Positions 48,611 through 59,650 of a stretch of DNA of 64,000 nucleotides are shown piece after piece. The stretch's first letter is position 1; every line of letters starts with the position of its first letter. A program made the translations under genes and the position numbers. A model generated the notes under the pieces. The model did not search any database and was not told the origin of the DNA. It saw nothing but the letters and a program-made list of their open reading frames with translations. Source of the stretch: Rostrohypoxylon terebratum (lineage: Eukaryota; Ascomycota; Sordariomycetes; Xylariales; Hypoxylaceae); contig MU385857.1 in NCBI GenBank assembly GCA_022497145.1, positions 124,001-188,000 on the forward strand, written 5' to 3'.

Positions 48611-49064
48611 TGTGGAACGCTTTTCCCCGACCCCGGCTTATGGATCTCCTTCCAGTTTTCGCCCCTCTGAATAATTAATACTAGCGTGTTTCTAGAACTT
48701 ATGTGTCATGTCTTGGAATCAAAGCGCTGATCTTGGTAAATTCCTAAGTGAAGAGCCTAATTTGAGAAATTTCGAAATGCAAAATTACGTCGATATATGC
48801 AGCTAACACGCATTGAGGTCTATTTTTATATTTACTTATACGAGTAGATTGCTCCGTATATGCAATTCATGGTATAAGATGTACCCCCACGATCATTTGT
48901 CTGAGACTCTGAGGAGTCATATCTCCGTCTCTCATAACTCTCATAACATTCCAAAGATATCTTTTATTCTTGATTCTTACGTGTAGTAATTCTTTCATTT
49001 CATGTGTCTATGACTAGGTACTTAATTTCTATCGCGATTTTTTTAAACCATGTTCATATTCTAT
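48611..49064. other. CNS1 promoter and HIS5 3' flank
   Basis: 454 bp, AT-rich toward HIS5. Apart from the heat-shock-like pair no motif or gene was recognised. Confidence 0.6.
48690..48697. promoter_or_regulatory. TTCTAGAA heat-shock-element-like pair upstream of CNS1
   Basis: Inverted TTC-nn-GAA pair, the core spacing bound by heat-shock factor, 80-87 bp before the CNS1 start. Only two units are present and a third is imperfect, so chance is possible. The context fits an Hsp90 co-chaperone gene. Confidence 0.3.
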
Positions 49065-50429
49065 TCATGACAACACACCGTTTGCGTCCGCTTCCCTCTT
49101 TGCCTCATCCGCCGGAACCGCTGTCTTACCTCCGTTGACTTCAGCCAGCGCCTGTTCTATCGCTTTTAGGAACCGTGTAACCTCATCCTCCGTGCCAACT
49201 GTGATCCGCAGGCATCCGAGACATCCATGCTCCTTACCCCTGAACCTGACTACCACACCTTTATTCTCAGCCAATGTCTCATATACAGCGAGCGCCACCT
49301 TGTTGTCCGGTTCGCCGTTGGCGTTCAGCATTTCGAAAAGAAGAAAGTTGCTCGCCGTTCCGCCACGCAGGCGTCCAACCCCCTTAATTTTGGACAGCTC
49401 GGCGACCATCCTATCCCGCTGCTGGACTAGTTTCTCCCTGTTTGCGCGCATCACTGCTAGCCCGTCTCCAGCTACGACGTATGACGCAAGTGCGCTAGTG
49501 GGGCTAGAAATATTGTACGGAGCCTTGAGGTTGTTGAGCAGGCGCGCGATAGGCGGCGACGTAAACGCAGCGCCAAGTCGGATGCCGGCCATGCCGAAGG
49601 CCTTGGAGAGCGTCTGCATGACGACTAGGTTAGGCCACTCAGCAGCCCACTCGGCCAGCGACGAACCCTCAGGCGCGAAGTCAATGTAGGCCTCGTCTAG
49701 GACCACTACGCCATTCCAGGTCGGGTGTTCTAGTATTTGTTTTATATCCTCCTTGGCTATTATGGAGCCTGTGGGGTTTCCGGGGGAGCATATGTACACC
49801 ATCTTGACATTCTGCTCGGTTGACAAGGCCTCCGCTACTTTAGCAACGTCGAGTCCAAATGTCGGTGCTGGCAGTAGAGGAACCTTGACCAAGCCAACGT
49901 CGTTGACCTGTGCGGACACGGAGTACATACCGTACGTGGGAGGGTTCACCACGATCCGGTCCTTACCGGGGATGCAGAAGCACCTCAGCAACGCATCGAT
50001 AATCTCATCGCTACCCACGCCAACGAACAAGTTGTCCGGGGTGATGGCCTTATCCGTGTGGTGGTGGGTATTGCGCAGGTTGCACAACAATTGCTTAAGG
50101 TCGTGCTGGTGGGGGTCTGGATACCTGTGCAAGCCCAGGAAATCAATATCCACACCGGAGTTGGTTGACGCCGCTGACACGGCGGCTGCAGTTAGCGAAG
50201 GCCCACATGCGTTCTCGTTGGCGTCGAGGAGAATGTTTGTGCCGTCGTCCTTATAATCACTATGAGAGGTGTAAGTATGATAAGGTTCAATAGAACGATA
50301 TGTGGCGTTGTGAAGTTGCGAAGTTGCGAAGTTGAGGAGTTAAGTTGGGTCTTACTCTCGCGCACAACGGTATGGCTCTAGGGCCAATATGTTGGGTCTC
50401 GCACATGTCTCGATGTTGAAAGGTGACAT
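49065..50429 (-). CDS. HIS5: Histidinol-phosphate aminotransferase
   Basis: PLP enzyme converting imidazole-acetol phosphate and glutamate to L-histidinol phosphate and 2-oxoglutarate in histidine synthesis. Two exons, 50429-50356 and 50259-49065, give 422 residues. Exon 1 encodes MSPFNIETCARPNILALEPY, and the join restores the signature NILLDANENACGP. Fold-type I motifs follow: GVGSDEIIDALLRC, CSPGNPTG, VVLDEAYIDFAPEG and the Schiff-base lysine in TLSKAFGMAGIRLGAAF, then a C-terminal FRGKEHGCLGCLRITVGT phosphate-binding arginine region. Complete and of normal length. A TGAGTCA site about 150 bp upstream suggests general amino-acid control by a Gcn4/CPC1-type factor. Confidence 0.97.
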
Positions 50430-50576
50430 GGTGAACCCAAAATTCAAATAATCACTAGCAACGCTCACGTTGCTCTCCTTCAGCTCCAGAATCCGGTAAG
50501 TTGAATTCCACTTATATTCAAAAGACGTTTCTTTATCAAAATATATGTATTTATAAATATTATTTGAGGATTATAG

Positions 50577-50583
50577 TGAGTCA
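50577..50583. promoter_or_regulatory. TGAGTCA (Gcn4/CPC1-type) site upstream of HIS5
   Basis: TGAGTCA, or TGACTCA on the HIS5 strand, matches the consensus of Gcn4/CPC-1 bZIP factors. It starts about 150 bp from the HIS5 ATG, a usual distance for amino-acid biosynthesis genes under cross-pathway control. Recognised by eye; the regulation itself is inferred. Confidence 0.55.
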
Positions 50584-50931
50584 CCGATCAGATCGCAAGG
50601 GTTTATTGTATCGGCATCGTCATAGTATGAGATGTCCGATCGGAGGAGAGTGAAATTTCAAATGAGATAAGTCTTCAATTGACACATTAGGTGGGGGCAG
50701 GTGGGGTTATGATACCGTTTAGATACATGGATTCGCTAGCCTATAACTCCCTTTAGTATTATCGGCGTTATAGCGATACATCCAATCTCAGATCCCTCCT
50801 TAACCTTAACTCCTCTAGGGGCAACAAGCTTTATCCAACCTCAACTCACCACTCAACACTTCATAGACGGATCTTCATCTCTTCTAAGCTTCCCATCTTC
50901 GACTCTTGTACGACCAAGTTAATCCTACAAC

Positions 50932-51183
50932 ATGGCTGGCCTCGCAGACTATCGAGAAACGTTAAGTTGTCTAATAGGTTGCTCAGTCAAGCAGACGAGA
51001 GCATGTCACATAGTCTACGGCAACTTTTACCTCTATAGTTCCAGAGCTAGAATGAAGCCAACTGTTTTAAAGCGCCAATATCAGAGTTCTTATATGAAAA
51101 GCTTTCAGCCGAGGAATAATAAAATAGCGTTCTATAGCCCGATGATTATCACCATGGCACCAAGCCACAGAGCTAGAATTTGA
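50932..51183 (+). CDS. Doubtful 83-residue open frame
   Basis: ATG in a good context (caacATGGCTGG) after a pyrimidine-rich leader opens an 83-codon frame starting MAGLADYRETLSCLIG. The rest is unremarkable and no family is recognised. It may be an upstream frame on the F-box transcript, a short gene of its own, or chance. Confidence 0.25.
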   Translation: MAGLADYRETLSCLIGCSVKQTRACHIVYGNFYLYSSRARMKPTVLKRQYQSSYMKSFQPRNNKIAFYSPMIITMAPSHRARI

Positions 51184-51340
51184 ATCTAATTCCATCACCT
51201 AGCAACCAATCTCATTTATTGTCCGAGTTGGACTGGCGAAGAGAGATGGATTTCCTAAAATCCTCATCGGGCTACTATTGTAGCCAAATTTCGCTTCCAG
51301 CACAGGTTTCCTAGTATTTTTCTTGTATTCATCCGTCAAG

Positions 51341-52888
51341 ATGTCCACCTTTACGGGCCTCATACGTAAGACTCAAGAAATGATCCGTTTCATTAAAGCG
51401 AGTACAGAACTAGATGACTACGGGCAGGGTGAACAACATCGAAGATGGTTGTTAAGCAGGGAGCTTCATCGACCAGAGAAACAGCCCTCGATGGCTGTTA
51501 CTCTGAGAAGCCTGGAACAGACCATGGACCCCATTATAGCCGCGCAAGTCTGGAATAACAAATACAGCCTCCTAACCCGGTTACCTGATGAGATCCTGCT
51601 CGAAATCCTCAGCTACTTCGAAGTTTACCACGATCCCGTCAGCCTATACTGTCTCCGACGTACTTGCAGAACATTCCGGCGTCTTATGTGCGAGCCGCGC
51701 TTCGGAAGGATCATGTTACCTAGGAGTGCCAGAAACGGAGTTCGCTACTTCTCCGAAAATCATATGGAGCTCACCACGATGGAAGCGAATGCGCTTAAAC
51801 AGCTCTTGCAGAAGGACGGGATGTGCGAAAAGTGCGCCGTGTACTGTGACGGTCCTGTCAAGGGGCTCCGACGAAGGATATCCCACTATTGGCACAGCGA
51901 ATGGGGACCCAGCCGAGTTTTTAAGAATAACTGCAAGTTCCTAAAGCGCGGGGCATTAAGTGCACATTGCCCTCACTGTCGGTTATACCACAACATGGCG
52001 TTGTTTTCGAAATGGTGTGAAAAGGAAGGCGAGGCCAGGAAGTGTCTTGGTCGCGAAGGAGCTGTACAGTTGTGCGAACACGTTCACATCTCATGGTCTC
52101 AGATCGAAAACCACATGAATGAATGGCATCCGCGATCTGCTCAAGCATGGGAAGCTTGTCTGGCACGCTTTAATGTAGAGTGCCACCATCCCAGTCATAA
52201 CATTCGTTGCACGTCTCTGGAAGCCCCTACCTGGCCTCGGGCTCGTCTCAAGATATGTGAGAATGACATGCGACGAGTGATTCTTCACTTGGAATGGTCA
52301 GCTCACAGTGGTTCCGAGTATTTCAGGCTCAGGAATGGAAAGGTTCCCGTTGCAGAATTAAGAGAGCTATTTAGGAGATATCGACTGGGAGCAGCACGCA
52401 TTTTCTTACCTGGCTACCCTGCAAGCTCCTTGCCCGAGATGGCTGGTTTCAATGCCGCTCGTTGCAATTGCGTTCACTACGAAACCGGACAACCGGATCA
52501 GAGGCAGATTACCGAAGGCGCAGAAGACCAATCTATTGCAAAAGAAGATCCTTATGGTCATGGCTTCCTTCATGTCCATTTTCTGAACCGAAACTACGGA
52601 CTCGGACATAACGGCCAGCGGGTCGACCATATAAAACACTACCCCCACGGAACCGACAGGCCGTTCTGCCTGATCACCAAGTACGAACGGGATATCATGA
52701 TCTGCTACCAAGCCAGAGCGACCAAACGCAAGAGGATCATATACACACCGACTCACGAATGGCTACACGCGATGGATCCCGACACGTATCCCCATCCAGA
52801 TGGCCGCCACGCCATGCGCCAATGTAAGAACGGAAACTGCATGAACTACTACAAGAGGCCACACATGTACTGCTGTTCCGGACACTAG
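51341..52888 (+). CDS. F-box protein with cysteine-rich regions
   Basis: Probable substrate receptor of an SCF ubiquitin ligase. Intronless, 515 residues; I use the ATG at 51341 (MSTFTGLIRKTQ, in a good AAG-ATG context) rather than a TTG six codons upstream. The F-box at about residues 77-120 reads LTRLPDEILLEILSYFEVYH, then LYCLRRTCRTFRRLM. The remainder has no leucine-rich or WD repeats. It has paired cysteines (MCEKCAVYC, HCPHC, RCNCVH) and ends in CKNGNCMNYYKRPHMYCCSGH, suggesting zinc-stabilised segments. Large, variable F-box families of this form are common in Sordariomycetes. The target is unknown. Confidence 0.8.
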   Translation: MSTFTGLIRKTQEMIRFIKASTELDDYGQGEQHRRWLLSRELHRPEKQPSMAVTLRSLEQTMDPIIAAQVWNNKYSLLTRLPDEILLEILSYFEVYHDPVSLYCLRRTCRTFRRLMCEPRFGRIMLPRSARNGVRYFSENHMELTTMEANALKQLLQKDGMCEKCAVYCDGPVKGLRRRISHYWHSEWGPSRVFKNNCKFLKRGALSAHCPHCRLYHNMALFSKWCEKEGEARKCLGREGAVQLCEHVHISWSQIENHMNEWHPRSAQAWEACLARFNVECHHPSHNIRCTSLEAPTWPRARLKICENDMRRVILHLEWSAHSGSEYFRLRNGKVPVAELRELFRRYRLGAARIFLPGYPASSLPEMAGFNAARCNCVHYETGQPDQRQITEGAEDQSIAKEDPYGHGFLHVHFLNRNYGLGHNGQRVDHIKHYPHGTDRPFCLITKYERDIMICYQARATKRKRIIYTPTHEWLHAMDPDTYPHPDGRHAMRQCKNGNCMNYYKRPHMYCCSGH

Positions 52889-53402
52889 TAGGTCATCCTA
52901 ACCACCTCACCTTTCGTACAAAATAGAGGCTAAGAAGATGGAAGCATAGGTAATTCAAGCGCACCAGCCGAGACCAGAGTTTCCATAAAGTGGAAACGTT
53001 TCATGCGGATTGTAATGAAACTGCGTTATGTAATAACGGCACATTTTCTATTGATTTTTGTCCTCTATTTGCGGAGAAGGGGAAGGCGCATTGAGGACTA
53101 TGCAGGGGACTTTCTGGTCTAGAGAGACCATGCAACTCTACATGCTTTGTATAATGCGGGAGTAGTGTTTAGGACCAAGGCGTTGATGATAAAGGGATTC
53201 AATGATATATCGATATATCTAATCTGAATTCTAAATGTGGTATCCTACGAAGTCAAGTCAAACAATTCAACCCTCTCACTATCTCCAACTTCCGGTAAAG
53301 AGGCTAGCGAGAGAGAACCCGAACGCCGATTGCTATGTCGATGCCCCGCCCACCTATCACATCCTCGCCCTCATGCGAAACCAGACCAACCTAATTATCC
53401 CA
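52889..53402. other. Convergent 3' flank
   Basis: About 500 bp between the F-box gene and the mannosidase. Short frames at 53235-53438 are spurious. No gene seen. Confidence 0.6.
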
Positions 53403-54970
53403 TCATGCAAATCTCATAATCAAAGCATAGCCCAATAGTAACGGTATCGTCACTCTCCAATCAGCACACAAGCTACGTGCAGCGTTTACCTTTATCGAAG
53501 CACTGGGCGTAGCCGTGAGTGATGGAGTTGCTGTTGCGGAAGTCGGTGCTAGAACAGTCGACGTCGATGACGCCGTCGCCACCACGACCGATGAAGACGA
53601 CGACGCGCTCACCGTACCCTTGACATGCTTGATCTGGCCGGCCTTGAACGGAGCCGTCACATGTTGCGCAAGCAAACCTTGCACAGTCTCCAGCGCCGTC
53701 AATTGCTGTCCCAGCCCGGTCACGCCATCGAAGCCGCCGACGTACCATTTCTGGCCGCACACGGTCTGGTTCGTGCCGCCGGAGCATGCTTTCGCGGCCG
53801 CGACAGCCGAATCATTTAACAATGTCTGGACGCGGAGTAGGGTCGAAGGCATCATGCGAGTGGTGGCCCACATAAAACGAGACAGGTAGCCTTTGAAGGA
53901 CTTCATGTCGTTGTTGCAGAGTTCATACGGTTCGCAGGCGTGCTCGAACATGATGTTGGTGGCATTGGGGAATGGGCTGAAGTACGAGTCCGCGGCCCAC
54001 AGCAGGCCCGCCGTGCGGTCGCCCCACGTCTTGTTACCGTCCGTGTAGTTGTATAGCACGGCGGCGCCGTACATGTAGATGCCCTGGGCATAGGAGAAGG
54101 ACAGCTTATTAACCGTGTCGCAGTTGTTCTTAGAGGAGGCACCGTCGTATACGTTGAATTTGCTGTCGATAAATCCGACGGATTCGGACCAGTCCCACAC
54201 CTTTTGCGCCCATTCCAAGTATGTGTTGTTTCCCGTCGCCCGAGCTAGTCGTGCCGACAGCTGGAAGAAACCGCCGTTTGAGACGCTGTTCTTGTAGTCC
54301 ATTCCGTTGGGATTGGACTCGAAGATCTGCCAAGCCAAGCCACCGCCGCAGCTTGACGTATTCCACCTCGCAGCCATGGAGTTCCATATATTCACCGCGA
54401 TATCGAGCCAAGGCGGGATACTGTCGTCGGGCTGGGGAAAGTTTCGCTCGGCGGCGTTGAGAATGGCGAAGGACCAGAAAGCTTGATCGTCGTTCCCCTC
54501 CGAACCGTAATGCTCCGGGACCATGAAATCAAATTTGGGGCCGACTTGCGACAATAGCGCCTGCGAGATAACAGCATCGTAACTCGAATCGCCCGTGTAA
54601 TGCGAATAATCTAGCATAGCACCCCAAGCAGCGCCGGCTTCCCACCAGTCTGTATCCAATGTTAGCATTATTTCATATCACAAGCAGATGTGGGTTATCA
54701 AATCTTACAGTATGGTTCGGGGAAAACAGCGATAGTCTACCAAACAACAGGTTAGCTATGACTCAATCCAGACAAGATCAGAGATATGGCAATACATACA
54801 GTCGGGGTGTTTGTTACGTTTCCTTTGTACCATGCCATCAGTTCCCAGGCAAGCGTACCAGCAACATTCCGTACAGATGAGACGTCATTGATGTTGATAT
54901 TCTTTGGAAGCGTAAATGCCGCCGCCCCCGCCGCTGCTGCCAGCGCAACATGGATAGATTTCATATGCAT
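53403..54970 (-). CDS. GH76 alpha-1,6-mannanase-like protein, DFG5/DCW1 type, GPI-anchored
   Basis: Cell-wall enzyme thought to transfer GPI-protein glycans onto wall glucan; the yeast Dfg5/Dcw1 pair is jointly essential. Three exons, 54970-54800, 54736-54709 (28 nt) and 54649-53403, give 481 residues. The N-terminal signal peptide is MHMKSIHVALAAAAGAAAF. The tiny exon joins to give PEPYYWWEAGAAWGAMLDY, the GH76 opening motif. The paired catalytic aspartates are in SEGNDDQAFWSFA. Further family blocks are CGGGLAWQIF, SNGGFFQLSARLAR, and LSFSYAQGIYMYGAAVLYNY. A Ser/Thr-rich stretch and a hydrophobic C-terminus (WRVTIPLLLGYALIMRFA) predict GPI attachment. Several NxS/T sites are present. Complete. 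Confidence 0.93.
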
Positions 54971-57611
54971 GTTTGTATTTGCGGTCGAAAAAGAATGATA
55001 TCGCGCAGCGATTTATATTTGTATGAATTTCCCGGAAATTGCAAGTTTTATTTTGTGTTCTGGAGTTGTTTCTTGTGCTTCGAGACAGGAACACTGGGTG
55101 GTATGTAGGTAATGAACACTCTTAGGAGGTAGAAGAAAAGAATGATATTTACAATTTACTGTAGGGAACAGTGAAAAGAGATGGTGTCTCTTAGGTCATA
55201 GGTGATGAAGATAATCAATGAAGGACGAAAAGTTTACAAGTGATGTGTATCAAGTCGGACAACGGACGAGAGTGACGGTTGTTCGAATTCACACTATGGT
55301 CACAGTGCCCAAGAAAGGAAACAAGTATGAGGTGAAAAAGACGAAGGAGCAATCAACACTAGTGAACAAACAGAAACAGTAAAGAAAGAATGACTTATGA
55401 CGTGGGTTCGTTCATCTGCGTAAATCCATTGTAAGGTGTTAAGGCGGAGGGAGTAGGAGAGGAACAATACCATTATATTCTCACCACCATGGTAGTCTAA
55501 CAAACCGACATGGGGCGCACAGAGAATAGCTACTAGGTAGACCGTAGTCCTAGATCCCTTCCTACATAATGTATCGAGTTGATTGGTATTCCCTGTCGCT
55601 ATCGGCAGCCGCAAACACCACTATGTATACTGCGTAAGGCGATGGACGTCTATAGCAAGGAAGACCCTGGCGTGGGTTTAGCATCTATACAGCCATGGCC
55701 CAGAATACATCATTCGGGCAGAGGTCAAGCCTAAGGAGCGCCGATAATCTGTATGTACAACAGCTCCTCTAACCGTGGCGTCGAATAGGTGCGGTGTCTA
55801 TTGGGAAGGACAATGTCGTTGAAGAAAGCCCGCGACGGTCCAGATGGTCGAATGGATTTTCAGGAGTGTCCAGGACTCCAGGGACAGCCCTGTATAGCTC
55901 GGGGACCCTTGCCGATGATCTGTAGCTGCTACGTAGGTAATAGGTAGTAATAGGTAGTAATAGGTAATAGCGGGATCTGATTGGCCATTAAGTTAGGGTT
56001 AATTAGTGTTCTTCCTTGTAGTCCTTGTAGAACCGGGGCTTTTGAAACTTGAAACAACAGCATCTCAACTTCCACTTCTGTCGGTAGACGCTTCGATGTT
56101 CGACATGTCTTTGCCGCGCGACTGCCTTAACTTTCTCTTGGTTTTTCCAATGCTCTATTTTTATCTCTTTTAAACTCCTTAAACTCTCCGAAAGAAAATG
56201 GATCATTGGCAAACAGTTCAAGGTTATTACTACTTAGGTTGGGTACTCACTAAGTAGGAACGATGTAGAGCAGCTCTGATTTACCTTTCCAAGTTACGCA
56301 GTGCGACTTTCACTGAGTCTAGCGATTTCGCCTGAGTGTTTACCTACTTATTACCTTGTCACTCGCATTGAAACTCATAATTTACTAGTTGTTTCCTCCA
56401 TTGCCACACCCGAATCCTTTTCATATTTCCTTTGGTCGGTACCTACTAGGTCCTAGGTCCTAGGTCCTAGCTCACTGCGTTTAATCCTTCGCGATATCCC
56501 CTACAAAATAAACAGTACCTATCACTTTCCTCAGAGCTGCTCATACATTGATTTATTGAAATATACTCTGTATCAATATTCAAGTTGGCGTAAGTGAGTT
56601 GACATCTCAAGACTTAAACTAATGATCAAGGTTATGAACACAGTTAGTGAGTTGGTGAGCCAGCAAGCCACTACGAAAATAGAAAGGAGCGCACACAATT
56701 TCTACCCTTCATCGCCGAACAGCATCCTAGATGAACGGGCGTTTCATATCTTCGCTTACTATGCCTCGTACAAGCCTGCTGGCCTATGTTTAGATTGACC
56801 CTCATTCAAGTCGAATATCACCAGCTGATTGTTGGCTGTTGGCCGTTGCGACTCGAATTGGCGGTCAACCCTTCTGCTCTAGAAATCTTTTTTTTATTAT
56901 TCCACCGTCGTGTTACCACCGGTAGTAGTAATTGATTTTGACGCCTCGGTTGGCCCACCGCGTGACTACTTCTGCGCGCCTGGATACTACTTCTCAGTCA
57001 TTCACTGTGTGTCATCTCTTCAAAGGACTCATCATGGAAAGTATCATGCCACAATCAAGCCATTTCTCCGGACACACTCACAAACAGTAGGTACCTATGC
57101 ATTCAGCACGTTGACCTTAGAAACGCCTGTCCGCCTTTTCAAAGGACCAATGATCGAGAACGTGGCTAGCAAACCTACAGCCTTGAGCAACATCGTGTTA
57201 CTTGCCCATCAAATCCTGTCGTGGTCGTAGAGAGCTGTCATCGCCCGTGTTGTAACGTAACGGGCGGTACTATGGTTACCAAATATTCGGTATAATTACA
57301 GATTCTACCTAAGGTGCAGTAACACGGTATAGACAAAAACACTACCTACCCAATAGCGACATCTTCATGCAACTAAATGTGACATGGAAATAATATTCTG
57401 TAACCACAACGAACTAACAGCCCTGGACAATTCTATTGAGGGGTGCTATAAAATAGGAAAAGAGCGCTGTAGTAGTAGTAGTAGTTGCTTATAATACGGA
57501 AACTGCCATTTTTAAAAGAATCAGGGTCCAACCGCTAGAGAGCTTAAGCCAAAAAGAATAGCAAAATTACCAAAAAAAAGATGGTACAGAAGGAATTTAA
57601 CCTCCAAATGA
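54971..57611. other. 2.6-kb intergenic region
   Basis: Upstream of the mannosidase. No gene can be supported. A minus frame at 56003-56206 starts at an ATG and encodes a Lys/Arg-rich 67-residue text (EIKIEHWKNQEKVKAVARQR) of uncertain meaning. TAGGTAATAG repeats lie at 55938-55970 and CCTAGGTCCTAGG repeats at 56448-56472. Confidence 0.5.
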
Positions 57612-57714
57612 TGGACTCGCGGGGAATCGAACCCCGGACCACTCCCACGTAGATATTATATCCATTTGGACCTAACAGTGCTAAGGGAGTATTATACCAC
57701 TAAACCACAAGCCC
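57612..57714 (-). tRNA. tRNA gene with intron, anticodon read as AGC (Ala?)
   Basis: Read 57714 to 57612. The acceptor stem GGGCTTG pairs with CGAGTCC followed by discriminator A. The D arm is GTTTAGTGGTATAAT. The anticodon stem CTCCC pairs with GGGAG, and the T arm CGGGG-TTCGATT-CCCCG contains the internal B box. About 31 nt of extra sequence follow the base after the anticodon, the standard nuclear intron site. The fold puts AGC at 34-36, and a G3:U70 pair is present, the alanine identity element. However, the D arm looks more like tRNA-Gly or tRNA-Pro, so the isotype needs a covariance-model check. No other tRNA was noticed in the window. Confidence 0.8.
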
Positions 57715-59650
57715 CGTCAGCCCTGACCAAGATTGGAATCATGGTTTGTGCGTGAAGAGTTTCAATTCTGAGAGATCTATAAAGTTTTGCAAATTTTGCT
57801 ACGACCCACACCTGTATAACCCCGCACCCGAAGTCCCAAGACTCAAGTTCCCTCAGTTCCAAAGCAACCCCCACGTAACCAGCCGGGTGTGTGCATGGCA
57901 GCGTCGGGACCGAGAAACGAGTGATCGCGGCCTATTTCCCTGGATGCGACAGATGAAAAGAAATTAAATGAATATGTGCAAGAATGATGAGACTGTGGCT
58001 GGAGTATGGAAGCGGTGAAACGTCCGATCGTGTGCATGAGGAGGGTCAAGGGTCAAGTCCCGTTCTATAGGCCCTCTGTGCAAGAAATCAGGACAAGAAG
58101 AGTCTAGACGACGATGACTAGGTAGAGGCTATTCGGATGAGAGAATGTTAGGGTGTGAGGGAGGCATAGAGAAGCAAGCGGGTAGAAAGGCATGCTCGCT
58201 TGGCGTGTCTGCAAACATTTAGGCTTGCGTATTGATGGTAAGTACCTATGGATGAAATAAGTTTCTGAAAAAGAAATGTCCGCGAGATATTGCATGCAGC
58301 AAATCAGACTCGCTGGTTGGCACCTGCTTGCTTTCTCCTTCAACAGATAGGTTATCGACCGAATTTGGTTGCTTTTGAAGCCATGTCATCATGTTCACCC
58401 TACTGATTTAGTGGTTGGTGACTAAATCGCCAGCAGTCTCGAATTAAACGTACCCTATATTCAGACTAAGTAGGTAGGTAGCAAGCTCTAGACACCTCAT
58501 GCTGTACACGTAAGTATACGTGAATCAAGGTAGAATCCCGTCTGACCTCTATTAAATCTCATGATATCATCAGGGAAACAGTGAAATACAGCGGCGACTT
58601 AGATTACCGTATACTAGGTTTACTCAGTTCACATAGGATGTTTCGAAGACCTGTTGACGAGTCATCGTATTATCAGTCGTGAATAGAAATAGGCTCTAAG
58701 ATGAAGATCTGCTTACTTTAGTAACGCGCGTTACAGGCTGAGAAACTATACTCGTTGGGAGGCATAGTGGCAAACGGGAATGTCCATTACTAGTCCCCGG
58801 TTCGAAAGTTTCCCTAATTGAGCCATAACCTAACGTCAAAACAGAAGTGCATTCTACTAATATCGATCTGACCGTTCGCAAACACATCAAGGGGTCATAG
58901 CAGCCAGCTCCCGTACCTACGACATGAACAAGCCGTGTCCACGTAGTATACTATACATGCTAACCTCATTTCCAATCCGTGCTCAAAACGCCGCGGCCGT
59001 TTCCTAGGTAGCTACTTTGATAGCTCTATGACCTATTACTAAAATTCTATCTAGAGGGTTCCCGTGAAGATTCCGAGTTAATTGCAATGCGGATTTCTTT
59101 CTCAGACATGCGGGACGAGATGTCGGTGCAAATTCAACACATTGTGACTATCTCTTCCATAGCTCCCCGCCTAGAACGTAAGTTATGTTGATGATAGCTT
59201 GGATCGCATCGGTGTGCCCCGAAGCCATGTCCGAATACCTTGATGATTTCCTGGCCATTCAGTTGGGATCACCTTCCAGGTTTCACCACGCTGTATTTCT
59301 TGTAAGAGATCCATCATACATCTGGTCTAATTGCGTAGTTTGAAGCTGTTTCTCCGGAGTATGAAAACTCATGATAGGCATAAGAGTCGTATCCAAGCTT
59401 TCTTTACTTGCATTGGAGGAAGGGATCATACTTCTTTGATAGACTACGGCGTTCTAGGTTATCGTGAACCTTGAAGAGAATGAACGTTCAACGGTGCTCA
59501 AATAGTTGCTTCATAACGAATTGCCACGAGAAACCGCGCGTATGCTTCACACTCTATATAAAAGAAGATGTATAAGGACTTCTTACTTGTCATCAATAGC
59601 ACCATCAAACTAACCATCGAGTTCCCAATATCATCTCTACCAACTCCAAG
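57715..59650. other. 1.9-kb intergenic region
   Basis: Between the tRNA and the secreted-protein gene. The open frames are short and lack family signal. It contains scattered TAGGTAGGTAG words (58470) and ends in a TATA-type promoter. Confidence 0.55.
59555..59564 (+). promoter_or_regulatory. TATA box of the secreted-protein gene
   Basis: TATATAAAAG lies about 90 bp before the ATG at 59651, followed by a C/A-rich leader with CATCAATAGCACCATCAA-like text. A strong TATA box suggests a regulated, inducible gene. Confidence 0.6.

Larger units (their letters stand above)
50430..51340. promoter_or_regulatory. Divergent HIS5 / F-box gene upstream region
   Basis: 911 bp between divergent start codons, with an AT-rich core near 50530-50575 and the TGAGTCA site. 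It also holds a short ATG-started frame, listed separately. Confidence 0.5.

Noticed and set aside
49135..50256. Plus-strand frames of 167 and 184 codons opposite HIS5
   Set aside because: Antisense shadows of an enzyme with all catalytic motifs on the minus strand.
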